Source of the DNA: Ptiloglossa arizonensis
Taxonomy: Eukaryota > Arthropoda > Insecta > Hymenoptera > Colletidae
Direction: 5' to 3'
NCBI RefSeq assembly: GCF_051014685.1
Contig: NC_135048.1
Location: 23,268,543 to 23,332,542 of the forward strand
Length of the DNA stretch: 64,000 nucleotides
The notes under the pieces were generated by a model. It made no database searches. It had not been told where the DNA came from and saw only the letters and a list, made by a program, of their open reading frames with translations. The translations under genes and the position numbers were made by a program. This document shows positions 11,001 through 23,075 of the stretch, in pieces. Each line of letters opens with the position of its first letter. Positions within the stretch are counted from its first letter, which is position 1.

Positions 11001-14000
11001 TACTGTTCAATGTGGTATTGTTCAATATAGTTCTGTTCAATGTAGTACTGTTCGATATAGTACTGTTCGATGTAGTATTGTTCAATGTAGTACTGTTCAA
11101 TGTAGTATTGTTCAATATTGTTCTGTTTAATGTATTACTGTTCAATGTAGTATTGTTCAATGTAGTACTGTTCAATGTAGTACTGTTCAATGTAGTAATG
11201 TTCAATGTAGTATTGTTCAATGCAGTAATGTTCAATGTAGTATTGTTCAATGTAGTACTGTTCAGTGTAGTACTGTTCAATGTAGTATTGTTCAATGTAG
11301 TATTGTTCAATGTAGTACTGTTCAGTGTAGTACTGTTCAGTGTAGTATTGTTCAATGTAGTACTGTTCAGTGTAGTACTGTTCAATAAGTTTTATCGAAC
11401 GACAAAATTTATTGAGCAATCTAGTACTATACCTTCGTCTATGACTAATACACCTATAAAAACAGTAATGAAAAAGAAAATTTGATACTTTTTTAATTTG
11501 AACACTTTCAACCGGCAATGGTTTCGCGTGCATACAGACGTGCGAGGTTGGTTGCCTGATATTAGGTTCACGAATAGTACTTTCATGTACAATTATGAGA
11601 ATCGAATGTAACGCATAATCGAATTATTTTCACGTGAAAATAATTTTCCGACGTTAAAAACTAATTTCAATCTAGACACTATTATCTACATGTAAAATTA
11701 CATTCTTGCGCGTCATTAACCGTTTGAAATACAACTGCAATCGAGAAGACTGTGAAAATGGAGTTTCGTAAATTTTATAAGCTACGTAAAACCATGTGTT
11801 AAATTTTCCACGTTTCTCTACGTTTGATAAATCGTACAAATTTGTTCGAGACTGCAAGACGAAAACCAAGGTATCTTTTGATGTAACTCCAATACCTTTG
11901 GTATTTTGAAATGGTAAACAAAACTTGGCATTGGGCAATAAAAGATTGAAGTATTATGTTTCTTCTCGGTTTACTTCTAGTTCATCGATCAAGTATCGAA
12001 ATTGGCACAGACACACCTAGTGACATTGATCAAAACATACTATTGCGTGCATTACGTATGCGAACGTACGTATATAAGCATCTACGTACTAGGGCTAGGA
12101 GTAGTCAAACAATATTCAAATATATTATATAAAATATTAAATATCGATATTCGAATTGTTCTCGAATATTCGAAAATTCGAATATCATTAATCGAATACT
12201 ATCCTTCGAATATCATTACTTCAATATTATTCGAACATTCAGATACACGATCGGTGTGGAAAATATTCGAAATGGTATTCAAACTATATTCAACCAATAT
12301 TCGAATCACCTAAGTATTCGAATAGTATTCGAATTATATTCACCCAGGTATTCAAATACTATTCGAATTATATTCACCCAAGTATTCGAATACTATTCGA
12401 ATTATATTCATCCAAGCATAACGAATAGTATTCGAACTGTATTCACCCAAGTATTCGAATACTATTCGAATTATATTCATCCAAGCATAACGAATAGTAT
12501 TCGAACTGTATTCACCCAAGTATTCGAATACTATTCGAATTATATTCATCCAAGTATTCGAATACTATTCGAATTATATTCATCTAAGTATTCGAATACT
12601 ATTCGAACTGTATTCACCCAAGTGTTCGAATAGTACTCGAATTATATTCGAATCGCTCGACTGTTCGCATATTCGAATACAGAAAAATTCGACCAATAAT
12701 TCCGGTTCTGTGTACACGTCGTTCCCAAACTTAACTTCGCAACGATGAAAACGTAAATCGAAAAGCTCGTTTCATAACAAACGGTGTCGTCGACCTTCCG
12801 ATCATTGGCTCGTTTCGTTATTACGTTGCCGCTATTTATAGAAATGTATGGTCATTACCACTAGAAACAATGAACGAAAGAGAAAGAACCTGTACGAAGT
12901 GTACGAGTTAACGAACAGAAGAATTCTCGAAGAAATATCTAGACCGCGATTCAATCTACCAAAATGATACTAATTTTCAATCGTATGCTTGTAAAAAACT
13001 AACGACAATTTGTACAGAACCAACAGACGAAATTGGAATCGTAATGCACGGCAAGATATTATTGAACACGAACGAGGAAGTGTTACAGCATGAAGATGTA
13101 TGGTCCAATAACATTTACGTATCGGACTATTAACTCGGTTAGATCGTCGTGCTAATAATGCCAAGGTGACGAGAAATTTACGAACACGCGTGTGCGGATG
13201 TACCTTGAAATTTTGGATACAGGAAGAACGTATTATTTTCAACAAGATCGAGGTTCGAACCTACCGCACAAAGAGGATCATAAGAAGGATAATGAATTCC
13301 ATAGGACCCGTAGTATACTTTGTAATAATTTCTTCGATCGTATCGAGCATTTCTGATGGAAATTCGATAGTCATGGAAACACCATATCGCGAGAGAAAGA
13401 ACGTTTGAAAAAGATTTCGAACAAAGCGTGGAACAATACACGCGTGAGTCACTTAACCCATTAGTAGTCAGTGTTTGTAATCAGTGAAGAAATCGAAGAA
13501 ACGTTCGATGGTGGTTTCACGATAAGAAAACATTATTTATGACAGAATTTGTTTACGGTCAATTTACCGAGATTTGACTACAACTTTCTTTTCGGTATGA
13601 ACCGAAACTTTCACCGAAGTTAATTAGTTAAGGAACTCTACTTTCGTAAGTTTGTTCGTCGAAACTTGGTGTAATTAGCTCTTAATATTTAACGAATACC
13701 ATTCGTTTGGATATTATAATTGGTTTCGACGATGATGTTCGTCCTGTAGGAATACTTTTAACGAAATTATATTCTTCGATCGAAGGCAGTGATCTCTTGT
13801 CGTTGTTTTTGTTTCTCGCGATTGCGAACAATGTTCAGAACTCGAATTATAGATTTTCCAGGTGGAATACAATCGACAGAAGAGTTTTATGACCATTTCA
13901 AGGCTTGCCATCGACTTAAAATAAATCGTGCATGCATCGCGCGTTGTAAAATCGTCTCCTACATAAATCCAGAGAACTCGAAGAAAGGAAAACGTTTATA

Positions 14001-16519
14001 TGCGAGGCGAGGAGTTATCGTGGCGTCGGGACGTCTTATCTGACGATCGAAGCTGCTCGGTAAATAGACTATTTTAACAGATAAACAACCATGCATTTTA
14101 TAAATCGTGCGCAAAACCGCGTAAAATGTTCGTGACTCGACGAGCTTGAATATCATCGGAACGGTAGAATTTCGTAAAATGTCACGAACCCGACCAACTA
14201 TAAATTTCCACAAGGTTCTTCATTTTGTACAATCTCACGAATTTCGAAACATTTTCGAAATCTGTAAATTATCACGATTTTGTGAACTTTTTTTACAGAC
14301 ATAATTCGTGAAAAGGTTCGAGCACGATATTTAATAGAAACAAAATTTCTAAAACGTTGTTATCTTGTGTTTCAATTAACAAAAATAAAATTATTGCCGA
14401 AGAAGATGAAAAACAAACCGGTCGAAATGTTCAATGTTAAAACAACAAAGTGTCATTGAATTATTATCTTTGTCAAAGTACTTGGTAATTAGCCACTCTA
14501 TTTTTACACTTTGCAAATATTTTAATCAAAATTTTTTAACGAAATATTATTAAATTATTATCACACTATCGGAGTGTTTGATAATTGTGTGTTTGATAAT
14601 ATTTTTACATTTGGTAATTTCTTCTACAATTGTTTTTGTCTTCAAAGTAAATATTTGATAACTTACAATATCGAGATTTCTTTAAATTTCACCGACTTTC
14701 GCGCGTATACTTTTTATAACCGTAAAGAATTTTTACTCGGATAAAAATTTCGTTACAATTTTCAATTTCGAGATCGACATTGGCGTTTAATTAAAATCAA
14801 CCCTCATACATTTTGTAATTTCTTTTACAATATTTTTCTCTTCAAAGTAAACATTTGATAACTTACAACAAATATCGAGATTTCTTTAAATTTCACCCAT
14901 TTTCAAGCGTATACTTTTTATAACCGTAACGAATTTTTACTCGGATAAAAATTTCGTTACAATTTTCAATTTCGAGATCGACATTGGCGTTTAATTAAAA
15001 TCAACCCTCATACATTTTGTAATTTCTTTTACAATTTTTTTCTCTTCAAAGTAAACATTTGATAACTGACAACGAATATCGAGATTTCTTTAAATTTCAC
15101 CAATTTTCTCGCCTGTGCTTTTTATAACCGTAACGAATTTTTACCCGTATCAGAATTTCGTTACAGTTTTCAATATCTCGCGATCGACGTTCGCGTAATT
15201 TAATTAAAATTGAATTACGAGCGTTCAGTGAAATCTCATTATGCTTAGCCATTGTCTTCTAAAACGAGATCCGAGGCGAACCGCTTCTAGACCCGGCCTG
15301 TCTGGGATTTAATAGCGACAAGGTATACTAGAAACTCGAGCAACCGCGACGCGTAATCTACCTCGTTGCGGGTAAGAAATTCGTCATTCGGGATTCCAAG
15401 CTTTATCATATCTACACGCCCATCTTCCCGTTTATTGCGCACAGTTCACAGAACATCGAGCGTGAAATTGAAAATTATACGAATTCCTTCGCGATCGAAC
15501 ACGCCGCGCGTCGTCACCACGCGAAACACGAGTCCACGACAACGATGATAATATTGTACGCGTTAATTCCGATGCTTGTTCCGATAAATGGCGCGTAAAT
15601 TAATAACGACAGGTGCGCGACGAGCAAATACATTTCTCCGCGACTTATTTACGATACATCGTTGGCGAACTAACGGAAAAAACAAAAAAAAACAAAACGA
15701 GACGCGCAATTTTCGCAAATCCAGATGCTGGTACCGTGAGTGAAATACAACACGGATTTACATTTCGACGCTTCGCCACGAGCCCGGTACAAAATTTCCA
15801 GATTTATTTTCACTGCAATAGATCCGAGAAACGGGTCAGATCGTAATAACAAGTCCTAGGAACACGATGCGAACAAATGATCGCCGTAGAACACACAGAA
15901 GGGTCTCGATTGTAATATTAGAATCTACTTACTAGGTACGTTGAAATTATTTAGCAATAAAATCGTACGCGAGTGCGAATCTCGTTATGAATATTCTCTG
16001 TTTCGAAATTTCAACGAGAGTTCCGGAAACTTTCTCGATTCAAGTTCCTTTCGCGTTGATATTGTTTCTAAATTCTGACCAGGTCCCCGGAAACGATTCG
16101 AGATCTTTTCGTTGGTTACATTGTATCGTGATTGTTTCCTTTTTTTTTTTTTTCTCAATGTTGGAAACGCGTCGAGGTTTTCTATATTTTACACCGACAC
16201 CAGCCAACTCGTTTATCGCGAAACTAACTGGACTTTACGCGCGAAGCGTGCAGCCCGGGTGGTAGGCAGATTTGAAACAGTCGTAAAAGTGTGTTAATCG
16301 AACGCTGACCTTTTTGGTACGGTAAAGGGCAATAATGGTGAAAAGGTTCCCAGGGATGCCGACGAGCATGAAGAGGACGCAGCAGCTGGCGGCGAAGTGT
16401 AAAAGCCATCGCGGATACCCGACGAACAGTACCGCAGATCCTGGATCCTGAAGGACCACCTCGAGTGCCTCCGCTCTGCCATTCTGGCCGGTCTCGTTGC
16501 TCGCCATCCAGTACTCCAT
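8069..16519 (-). CDS. moody: Rhodopsin-class GPCR, moody-like
   Basis: Four exons on the minus strand: 16519-16310, 10894-10656, 10036-9724 and 9064-8069. All junctions are GT-AG and in phase, giving 585 aa. TM1 ends GNLFTIIALYRTKK|LRNATT. The TM3 end has the NRY motif (137-139) followed by VMIGHPGLYP, and TM6 reads MILVIFSSFLICYLPIT. TM7 has NPVVY (552-556) and the tail is short. Intracellular loop 3 is very long (about 230 aa), Ser/Arg-rich, with an acidic run of Glu/Asp at about 319-338. In flies moody acts in surface glia in blood-brain barrier formation. The start at 16519 (MEYWMASNET, with a possible glycosylation site NET) follows a CCGCAG acceptor-like site; an in-frame ATG at 16630 is the alternative. 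The choice of moody over Tre1 rests on loop and motif style. Confidence 0.78.
9205..9665. repeat. AT-rich tandem repeat in the last moody intron
   Basis: About 13 degenerate copies of a unit of about 31-33 bp built on ATTAATATTAAATTTCTTATG alternate with variants reading AACTTTGTTATCAAATAATA. It fills most of the intron 9065-9723 and stays clear of both splice sites. Confidence 0.85.
10954..11423. mobile_element. Mariner-like MITE with an internal 15-bp minisatellite
   Basis: The ends are inverted copies (TAGGTTGTTCAATAAGTTTT at the left, the complement of a CAATCTA-type end at the right) bounded by TA, the mariner target duplication. Each end also holds TCGTTCGATAAAACTTATCG as a sub-palindrome. 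Between them are about 25 copies of TGTAGTACTGTTCAA with a few changes. It lies in the first moody intron. The pentapeptide frame FNVVL that the 15-bp unit leaves open on one strand, and a counterpart on the other, is a by-product and not a gene. Confidence 0.85.
11424..12110. other. Intron sequence of moody, nothing recognised
   Basis: AT-rich sequence within the 5.4-kb first coding intron of the moody-like gene. No repeat, hairpin or exon was found. A 88-codon minus-strand frame at 11672-11938 has no recognisable content. Confidence 0.4.
12110..12680. repeat. ATTCGAA-type tandem array, about 34-bp unit
   Basis: The unit reads GTATTCGAATACTATTCGAA followed by TTATATTCACCCAA, repeated about nine times from 12305, after a looser ATTCGA-rich lead-in. 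The unit is itself palindromic around TATTCGAATA. Higher-order duplication (a 63-bp double unit with CAAGCATAACG) is visible at 12410-12500. Related sequence recurs at 22.1, 22.8, 30.7 and 35.6 kb. Confidence 0.85.
12681..14605. other. Intron sequence of moody, nothing recognised
   Basis: Part of the first coding intron of the moody-like gene. Several open frames of 60-91 codons overlap on both strands (for example 12970-13245 minus and 13178-13441 minus), but none shows a domain, repeat or splice context. Confidence 0.4.
14605..15195. repeat. Three tandem copies of an about 204-bp unit
   Basis: Starts near 14608, 14811 and 15014. Each carries TTGTAATTTCTTTTACAAT, then CTTCAAAGTAAACATTTGA, ATATCGAGATTTCTTT and TTTCGAGATCGACATTGG. 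The third copy is the most diverged. It lies in the first moody intron. Confidence 0.88.
15196..16309. other. Intron sequence of moody, nothing recognised
   Basis: The remainder of the first coding intron before the donor at 16309 (AAG|GTCAGC on the minus strand). It has a poly-T run at 16140-16153 and somewhat higher CpG than the left part of the intron. No exon was identified. Confidence 0.4.
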
Positions 16520-16740
16520 CTGCGGACAGCATGGTGTACAGGTGTCGTTTTGCACAGGGCCGTAAAACCTGGAGGCTCGTTCGCGACCGAGACGACCACG
16601 AGAGAACGTAGCTAGCACGCACGTGCGCATATACGATGCGTTCGAACGTTTTTACGGAACGAAGAATTATTTTATTCTTACCGGTGTGCGAACGAAATAT
16701 CGAATCGTACGAGAACGCGTTGCATTTATCTAGATACGAT
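16520..16740 (-). other. Probable 5' leader or intron border of moody
   Basis: On the minus strand the ATG at 16519 is preceded by CTGTCCGCAG, which could be a 3' splice site, so 5' UTR exons may lie further right. An in-frame upstream ATG at 16630 would add 37 Cys/Arg-rich residues that do not look like a receptor N-terminus. Confidence 0.35.
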
Positions 16741-17216
16741 GGATTTGTAAATTTTCTCTGGAACGATTTACACGATTTGAACAAAATATTTAATTCTAGT
16801 AGAAAATGTAGCACTCGTGTAGGTATAATGCATTTGAAAATTTCTCTGGAACGATTTACACGATTTGAACAAAATATTTCATTCTAGAAGAAAATGTAGC
16901 ACTCGTGTAGGTATAATGCATTTGAAATTTTCTCTGGAACGATTTACACGATTTGAACAAAATATTTAATTCTAGTAGAAAATGTAGCACTCGTGTAGGT
17001 ACGATGCCTTTATAATTTTCTTTAGAACGATTTACACGATATAAACAAAATATTTAATTCTAGAAGAAAATGTAGCACTCGTGTAGGTATAATGCATTTG
17101 AAATTTTCTTTGGAACAATTTACACGACGTGAACAATATATTTAATTCTAGAAGAAAATATAACACTCGTGTAGGTTCAATGCATTTGAAAATTTCTTTG
17201 GAACAAAAATTTCTAT
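16738..17216. repeat. 88-bp minisatellite, about 5.5 copies
   Basis: The landmark CTCTGGAACGATTTACACG, or its variant, recurs at 16756, 16844, 16932, 17020, 17108 and 17196, exactly 88 bp apart each time. The unit also contains GTAGCACTCGTGTAGGTA. Copies become more diverged to the right. Confidence 0.93.
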
Positions 17217-20200
17217 ATAAACAAAATATTCAACCCTGCGTCCGGTGCCACTTTTCATAGTATTTGCACTATCCTCCATTATACGAATAATAAATATCAG
17301 AGAGAGAATTTTCAAATAACGAATAAGGGGCGAATTTTCGATCCGTTATTCGTTGGATAAAAATTACAAATGGAACGAAGTATTTCGCAACGAAGAAATA
17401 CAATCGAATGGTATAAACGTGACGATCGAATCGTTATGTACGTTGATTCTGTTCGTGATTTTTCATTCGACTAGAATTTAGTACGTCTTTATATGGAGTA
17501 CACCGGTACTGTGAACTATTTTGCATAATTATCTACTCGCCAGAAACTCACGACGTTTACGTTCGACTTTAACCGTGCAATAGAAAATGTTATTTTCTTC
17601 TTGTTACGCTGTGCCAAGTATACTGAATAATCTCGAAAAATATCTCAATTCCGGTATTTCGACATTGTTTCCGTTATTATCGCTATACGATTATCAGGCA
17701 CCAATAATCATTCAAAAAAAAGAATCAAACGAAAGAAACAATCGCAGTATCGATCGAAGTAAATTCCACGATCGAAACGTGCCCCAAAATTACAATATTT
17801 GTCAACGAAGAAAAAAAAAATTACGACCAACACTTCGAACATTTTGTAGACAAATGTTCAAACGTTCCAAACAAACTTCACCGTCCTTGAAAACGAAGGA
17901 AACTCGAAATTTCACTATAATATTTCTGAAAATAAAAATTCTCCAATGTTTATTTATTGTAAGCGCGTAAATAAAACTGGCCTTGGTCTCTTTCTATACT
18001 CCATCTTTCCATTTTCCGTTCCACGCCACTGCGTACGTTTATCCGTTCATTTGTTTTCCTTCCTACCATTGCCCGTTTCGCGTTTGGTATTTCTCGCACA
18101 TCTAGAAAATGCACTGACAATGAGAAACCTTTTTTTCACCACCACCACCACCACCATCACCCCTGCCCTCCCTCGACCCATGGGGCGTCGAAGAGAAAGA
18201 GAGAAATCTATTTTCGCCACTCGAGACGATAAACTCTTTCAAGCGAGAGTAAACTTTACCGAGTGATTCTACTTTGTGTTCTCCAGAAACCGCAATGTCG
18301 GGAGAACTTTTTCAAATTTCATTTGGACGACCAGAAGAGACCGTATACAGATTCTACGTGCAAAAGTTCACGTGAAACGAACGCTGGAACACCGATGAAA
18401 ACAAATTGCAATCTTCCTGACGAAGACGAGCGACGAGAACCTCCCGATTGCTATTGTAAAATGAATATAAAATATACAAAATATCGATCAGTTTTTAGGA
18501 CAATATTTCTTTCGTTCGATCTTTAATTCGATGAATAAAGATCGTTGTGAACGGTATTGATACCCTTGATTTATTTACCGCGTCAAATTTACCAAACGAA
18601 ACGAAAATAATATCGTACGGTGTATTTATAGAACTTGGAGGGATAAAATAAGCCGGATCTCCTAAATAATATGGAATTTGTAGAATAATAAAGAATGTAA
18701 AATATTCGAGAAGGTATAAGAATGATTTAAAATCGAGACATACTGGGTGTAAATGTTGCACGAGGATTCACGATCGGGAACAAAATTGTCGAGTAAAATT
18801 TATTTTAGCTTCTCGGTGATTGATTAGTAATTAGTGCAACAGTAATCAGTCATTGTGTATTTCGTGCACCGAAACTTGTGAATCTTTGTAGGTGGATTCG
18901 TCGTTTGAAAATAATAAATACGTTTGTTCTATTTGACCTTGGTTTCGAGTTACAAGGATTTTTGCAGTTAAACACTTCTGGTTAGAAACTAGCGCGATTA
19001 ATTCCAGTCAGTTGTCCACTGTCAATGTTTTTTTTTACCTTATTTGCGACCTCACTGGCTACAAACGCTTTCATAATATTCTCGGAATCACTTCGATCCG
19101 TTTCCTGGATACGCGTCTAACATTTCTAATACGGTTCGACGATATTTTGTATCTAACTCGATAATGTTAAAACTATAAAAATGCGGTAATGGCAATCTTG
19201 TCGATCGCAACACTGTGTTTATCGCGTCAATTACGCTTAATTTACAACGAGAACGATCGAGATAGATAAACGTCAGCTGTATGTAAATTGTTAGTAAAAT
19301 CTGCAATTTAACGTCGCATTGATCCGTTGCAAAACAGTAAACATAGTATCAACAGATAACGTAAACATCGTTTATCTATTTTCACCTCGCTCTTATCGCG
19401 CTTGGAGTACGATTGGCGTCGTTTCCATCGTATTTCATATTTATATTATAAATTTTTAGGACAGCATTTACCGAGCTATATTTACATAACAATTCAAAGA
19501 TCTTCTCACTTGAGATTATGTTCTAAAACGAGATTTGTAGCTGTGCTTCGCTTCTCATGCCTGTACTTATAGTTACACTTTATTATTATACACAATCAAA
19601 TTATATATATAATTGATTCATCTATGCGCGATAAAAACATTTAACAATTAATCCAAGAATTCCTAACCGAACGAGCACAGTTTGTTCATGAAACATTGTA
19701 TTAATCATAAATTAAACAAAATTAAAAAAAAGTTATCTATACCTATATATAATTATCTGTATCTAATCTTTTAAATAATCAATCAATTGTGATTGATTAT
19801 TGAACACAAAGCTACAAGGATTTGCAAATTATTCGTAATCTAATTTTTTAAACAATCAGCCAATTGTAGACGATCCTGTACATATTCTACTCCAGATCAA
19901 GTATCTTCAAATATCTCAGTTTACATCGATACAAAGCTACAAGTGTTTATCATCAAATTATTTGTAATCCAATTTGTCAGGTAATCGGCAAATTGTGAAA
20001 TCAGCTTACAAAGAATCGTATCATCTTTCGACCTAGCACGAGTAACCCGGTTCAGTGTCTCGTTCTCCAAACCAGGTGCAAAATTTCAGTCGGAGCGTAC
20101 GAACGAAAGCGAAAGCACGTTTTATCGTCGGTTTCAACCGGTGTCTGCTGTTATCGTCAGCACAACCAGACCATTCACACCAATCCTTACCTAGAAATGA

Positions 20201-20590
20201 ATGGAGGAGCACTCACCTTCGTGAGAAGCAAACGCTGTCGGCGATGTGTTCATTGATGCGGACCATTTATGAGACTTCGTCGGCAAGAGAACACGTGTAA
20301 ACTTTCCTGCGCGATACATTCGGATCGCCTTAACAAGCGAATCACATTTTCAACACGGTCTCGCCTCCTTTCCACTCTCACCTTTAATACACCGACAGTG
20401 ACCTCGCGAACGAAAAGACGCACGTTTTTCGAGTTCTACGCTTCGAACGTCATCGTCGTGATCGCAAACATCAACGAAACTTACTCGAAATATTCCAAAC
20501 ACGCTCTCCAAGAATCCAAATCTTTGGAGATACTACTACGTCAAGTAAACCTTAATTCTTTCCTCATCTTTGATGCAAAGATGAATTTTT
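17217..20590. other. Gene-poor interval
   Basis: No exon could be supported. There is a short CAC trinucleotide run at 18139-18160, and a CpG-richer stretch at 20040-20480 whose frames are open on the plus strand but lack any domain. The latter could be a noncoding leader exon of one of the two flanking GPCR genes; the sequence alone does not show it. Confidence 0.4.
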
Positions 20591-21195
20591 CCTTGAATTT
20601 TTAATTATCGAGGAATCTAGTAACTGTTTTCAATATCATATTTGGTACATCATTTTCGACGTAATTGTTGTATTAAATAAAGGTTAATTGTTTCATCTTT
20701 GATCTACATTCTTGAATTTTTAACAATTATCGAGGAATCTAGTAACTATTTTCAATATCATATTTGGTACAGCATTTTCGACGTAATTGTTATATTAAAT
20801 AAAGGTTAATTGTTTCATCTTTGATCTACATTCTTGAATTTTTAACAATTATCGAGGAATCTAGTAACTATTTTCAATATCATATTTGTAATGTCACTTT
20901 CAACGTAACTGCTCTATTAAATAAACGATAATTCTCTCATCTTTGATCTACATCCTCGAATTTTTAACAATCATCGAGGAATCTAGTAACTATTTTCAAC
21001 ATCATATTTGGTACGTCACTTTCGACGTAACCGCTACATTAAATAAACGATAATTCTTTCATCTTTAATCTACATCCTTGAACTTTTAACAGTTATCGAG
21101 GAATCGAATAACTATTTTCAATATCACCACTTTCGACGTAACTACTGTATTAAATAAACGTTAATTCTTTCGTCTTTCGTCTCGAGTTTCTATCA
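20590..21195. repeat. 122-bp tandem repeat, about 5 copies
   Basis: The landmark ATCGAGGAATCTAGTAACT lies at 20606, 20729, 20851, 20973 and 21095. The unit also carries TTCATCTTTGATCTACATTC and TTCGACGTAA. The right end decays near 21190. Confidence 0.93.
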
Positions 21196-22080
21196 ATTGT
21201 CAACGAATCTACGGATCATTTTCAATGTTGTACTCGGTACGTCACTTTTCACGCGTTTGGAAAAATGTTTACTACTGTGAAATTTTGTAAATGTCGCGTG
21301 CACCAGCTTCGTTGAAAATTTCACTGCACTTGAATAGGATCGAAGGTCCTGACGCAGAATCTAAAAGGATGTAAAATGAACGATCGCGTGGAAATTTTCA
21401 CGGAAACCTGGTTTCGGGTAATTCGCGAAACGACTAAACCGATCCGCCAACTGGACCACCGAACTCGCCAGTCTCAGATGCGTTCTGGATCCTAATAGAG
21501 CGCAGGCGTGGGGTGAGTGTCCTTCACGAACAGAAGGAACAGGAGAAATCTATTTTATCGATTTCGAGAGAACTTTCTTACATCGTGCGACCGAATATTC
21601 ACCGGAGGTTGAATTGTAATCGAAAGGTTAACGATTACGACCACGAATAATAGGAAAAGTGAACGCGACTCTAACAAACGAGACTGAACTTATTGATCTT
21701 ATTGATCGCGAAACGATTACGCTTCTTAACGTGGTGATGAGTTACATTTTAACAAAAGTACGAAAACATTTTCGAGAACGAACCAAATTATGTTTTTTCC
21801 TATTTTTTTGTGTCAATTTTTAAAGTGCAAGTTTTTCTATATCGTTGAGAGAGAAAAGAATTAATTTTTGAGAAGATCACTCGCAACCTAGTGTTATCTG
21901 ATCGATATAGTACGTATAAGGAAATATTATAGTAAAGTATAAAGTACGGTAAAGTAACTTACGATGTTTAAAAAGTCGGAAGATTATAAAAATTAAAATA
22001 GTTTTGTTTCTTTCAAAAATATTTCAAATATTTTTAAACGTGTGTGATTACTTATCTGATATTTTTGTATTCAAGTGTTC
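21196..22080. other. Gene-poor interval
   Basis: No exon, repeat or RNA gene is supported. A slightly GC-richer patch at 21420-21530 contains no recognisable frame. Confidence 0.4.
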
Positions 22081-22104
22081 GAGCATTTCGATGATTCGAG
22101 TATT

Positions 22105-22345
22105 CGGCGAATATAATTCGAATGCTATTCGAATACTCGAGTACACTCAAGTATACTCGTGTATTCGTAATTTATTCGTAGTACTCGAGTACACTCAAGT
22201 ATACTCGTGTATTCGTAATTTATTCGTAGTACTCGAGTACACTCAAGTATACTCGTGTATTCGTAATTTATTCGTAGTATTCGAGTACACTCAAGTATAC
22301 TCGTGTATTCGTAATTTATTCGTAGTACTCGAATATCTGTATACT
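22105..22345. repeat. 48-bp tandem array of CTCGAGTACACTCAAGTATA
   Basis: About four copies with XhoI-like CTCGAG starts at 22136 and 22184, then every 48 bp. Each copy contains ACTCGTGTATTCGTAATTTA. It belongs to the dispersed ATTCGA/ACTCGA family of this window. Confidence 0.88.
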
Positions 22346-22764
22346 ACTACATTATTCGAATTGTTCCAACTAGTAGGAGAATAGTCTTTATCAGCTAAGA
22401 AGGTGATAAAGACTTTTAAACGTTCTAAACGTCACCTAGAAAGAGAGAGAAGTATTTCATTTCATTTTCTGGAAAACTGACCAAGTTGTAATCAGTGCAC
22501 AGTATCTATCAACGAGATTTCCTCGTAAATTGCAGCGGTCTCTTTCAATCTCCAGTTGTCGTTAACAGATCCGAGGGCGGTAAGACATTAACGATGAAAT
22601 CAGTGAACTCGTTGGATGAACGATGTTTAACGTGCCACAGCGCGGAGGCGTCGATGCTTAATAAAGTACATTACAAGCCTTTGCAGCTACAATTATGCAA
22701 CTATGCTGTATTTCTATATTCGGCCAGAAAATTTCTATGGGAGACATCAGTGGTGGGAACTAAG

Positions 22765-23075
22765 CTTGGGATTATTCGAATATTTTATAGACATTCGAAT
22801 AATTTAATATTCGAATTCTTCGTAGGTATTTGAATAATTTAATATTCGAAAATTTTATATTCGACTACTTTACAGATATTCGAATAATTTAGGGTTCGAA
22901 TTCTTTGTAGATATTTGAATAATTTAATATTCGAATTCTTCGTAGGTATTTGAATAATTTAATATTCGAAAATTTTATATTCGACTACTTTACAGATATT
23001 CGAATAATTTAGGGTTCGAATTCTTTGTAGATATTTGAATAATTTAATATTCGAATTCTTGATAGGTATTTGAAT
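22765..23075. repeat. ATTCGAATAATTTAATATTC array with about 120-bp higher-order unit
   Basis: The short motif ATTTGAATAATTTAATATTCG repeats every 20-40 bp. The segment starting GAATTCTTCGTAGGTATT at 22815 is repeated almost exactly at 22935, giving a higher-order unit of about 120 bp. Confidence 0.85.

Noticed and set aside
10973..11485. Long open frames on both strands with pentapeptide repeats, also at 52781-53516
   Set aside because: They are products of a stop-free 15-bp minisatellite inside MITEs, not coding sequence: open on both strands, no promoter and no domain.
17587..17970. 127-codon plus frame
   Set aside because: Basic, low-complexity composition with long A runs and no domain or splice context.
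22495..22833. 112-codon plus frame next to an ATTCGA array
   Set aside because: It runs into the repeat at its end and contains no recognisable motif; CLTCH resembles a short Cys pair but nothing else supports a heme or zinc site.
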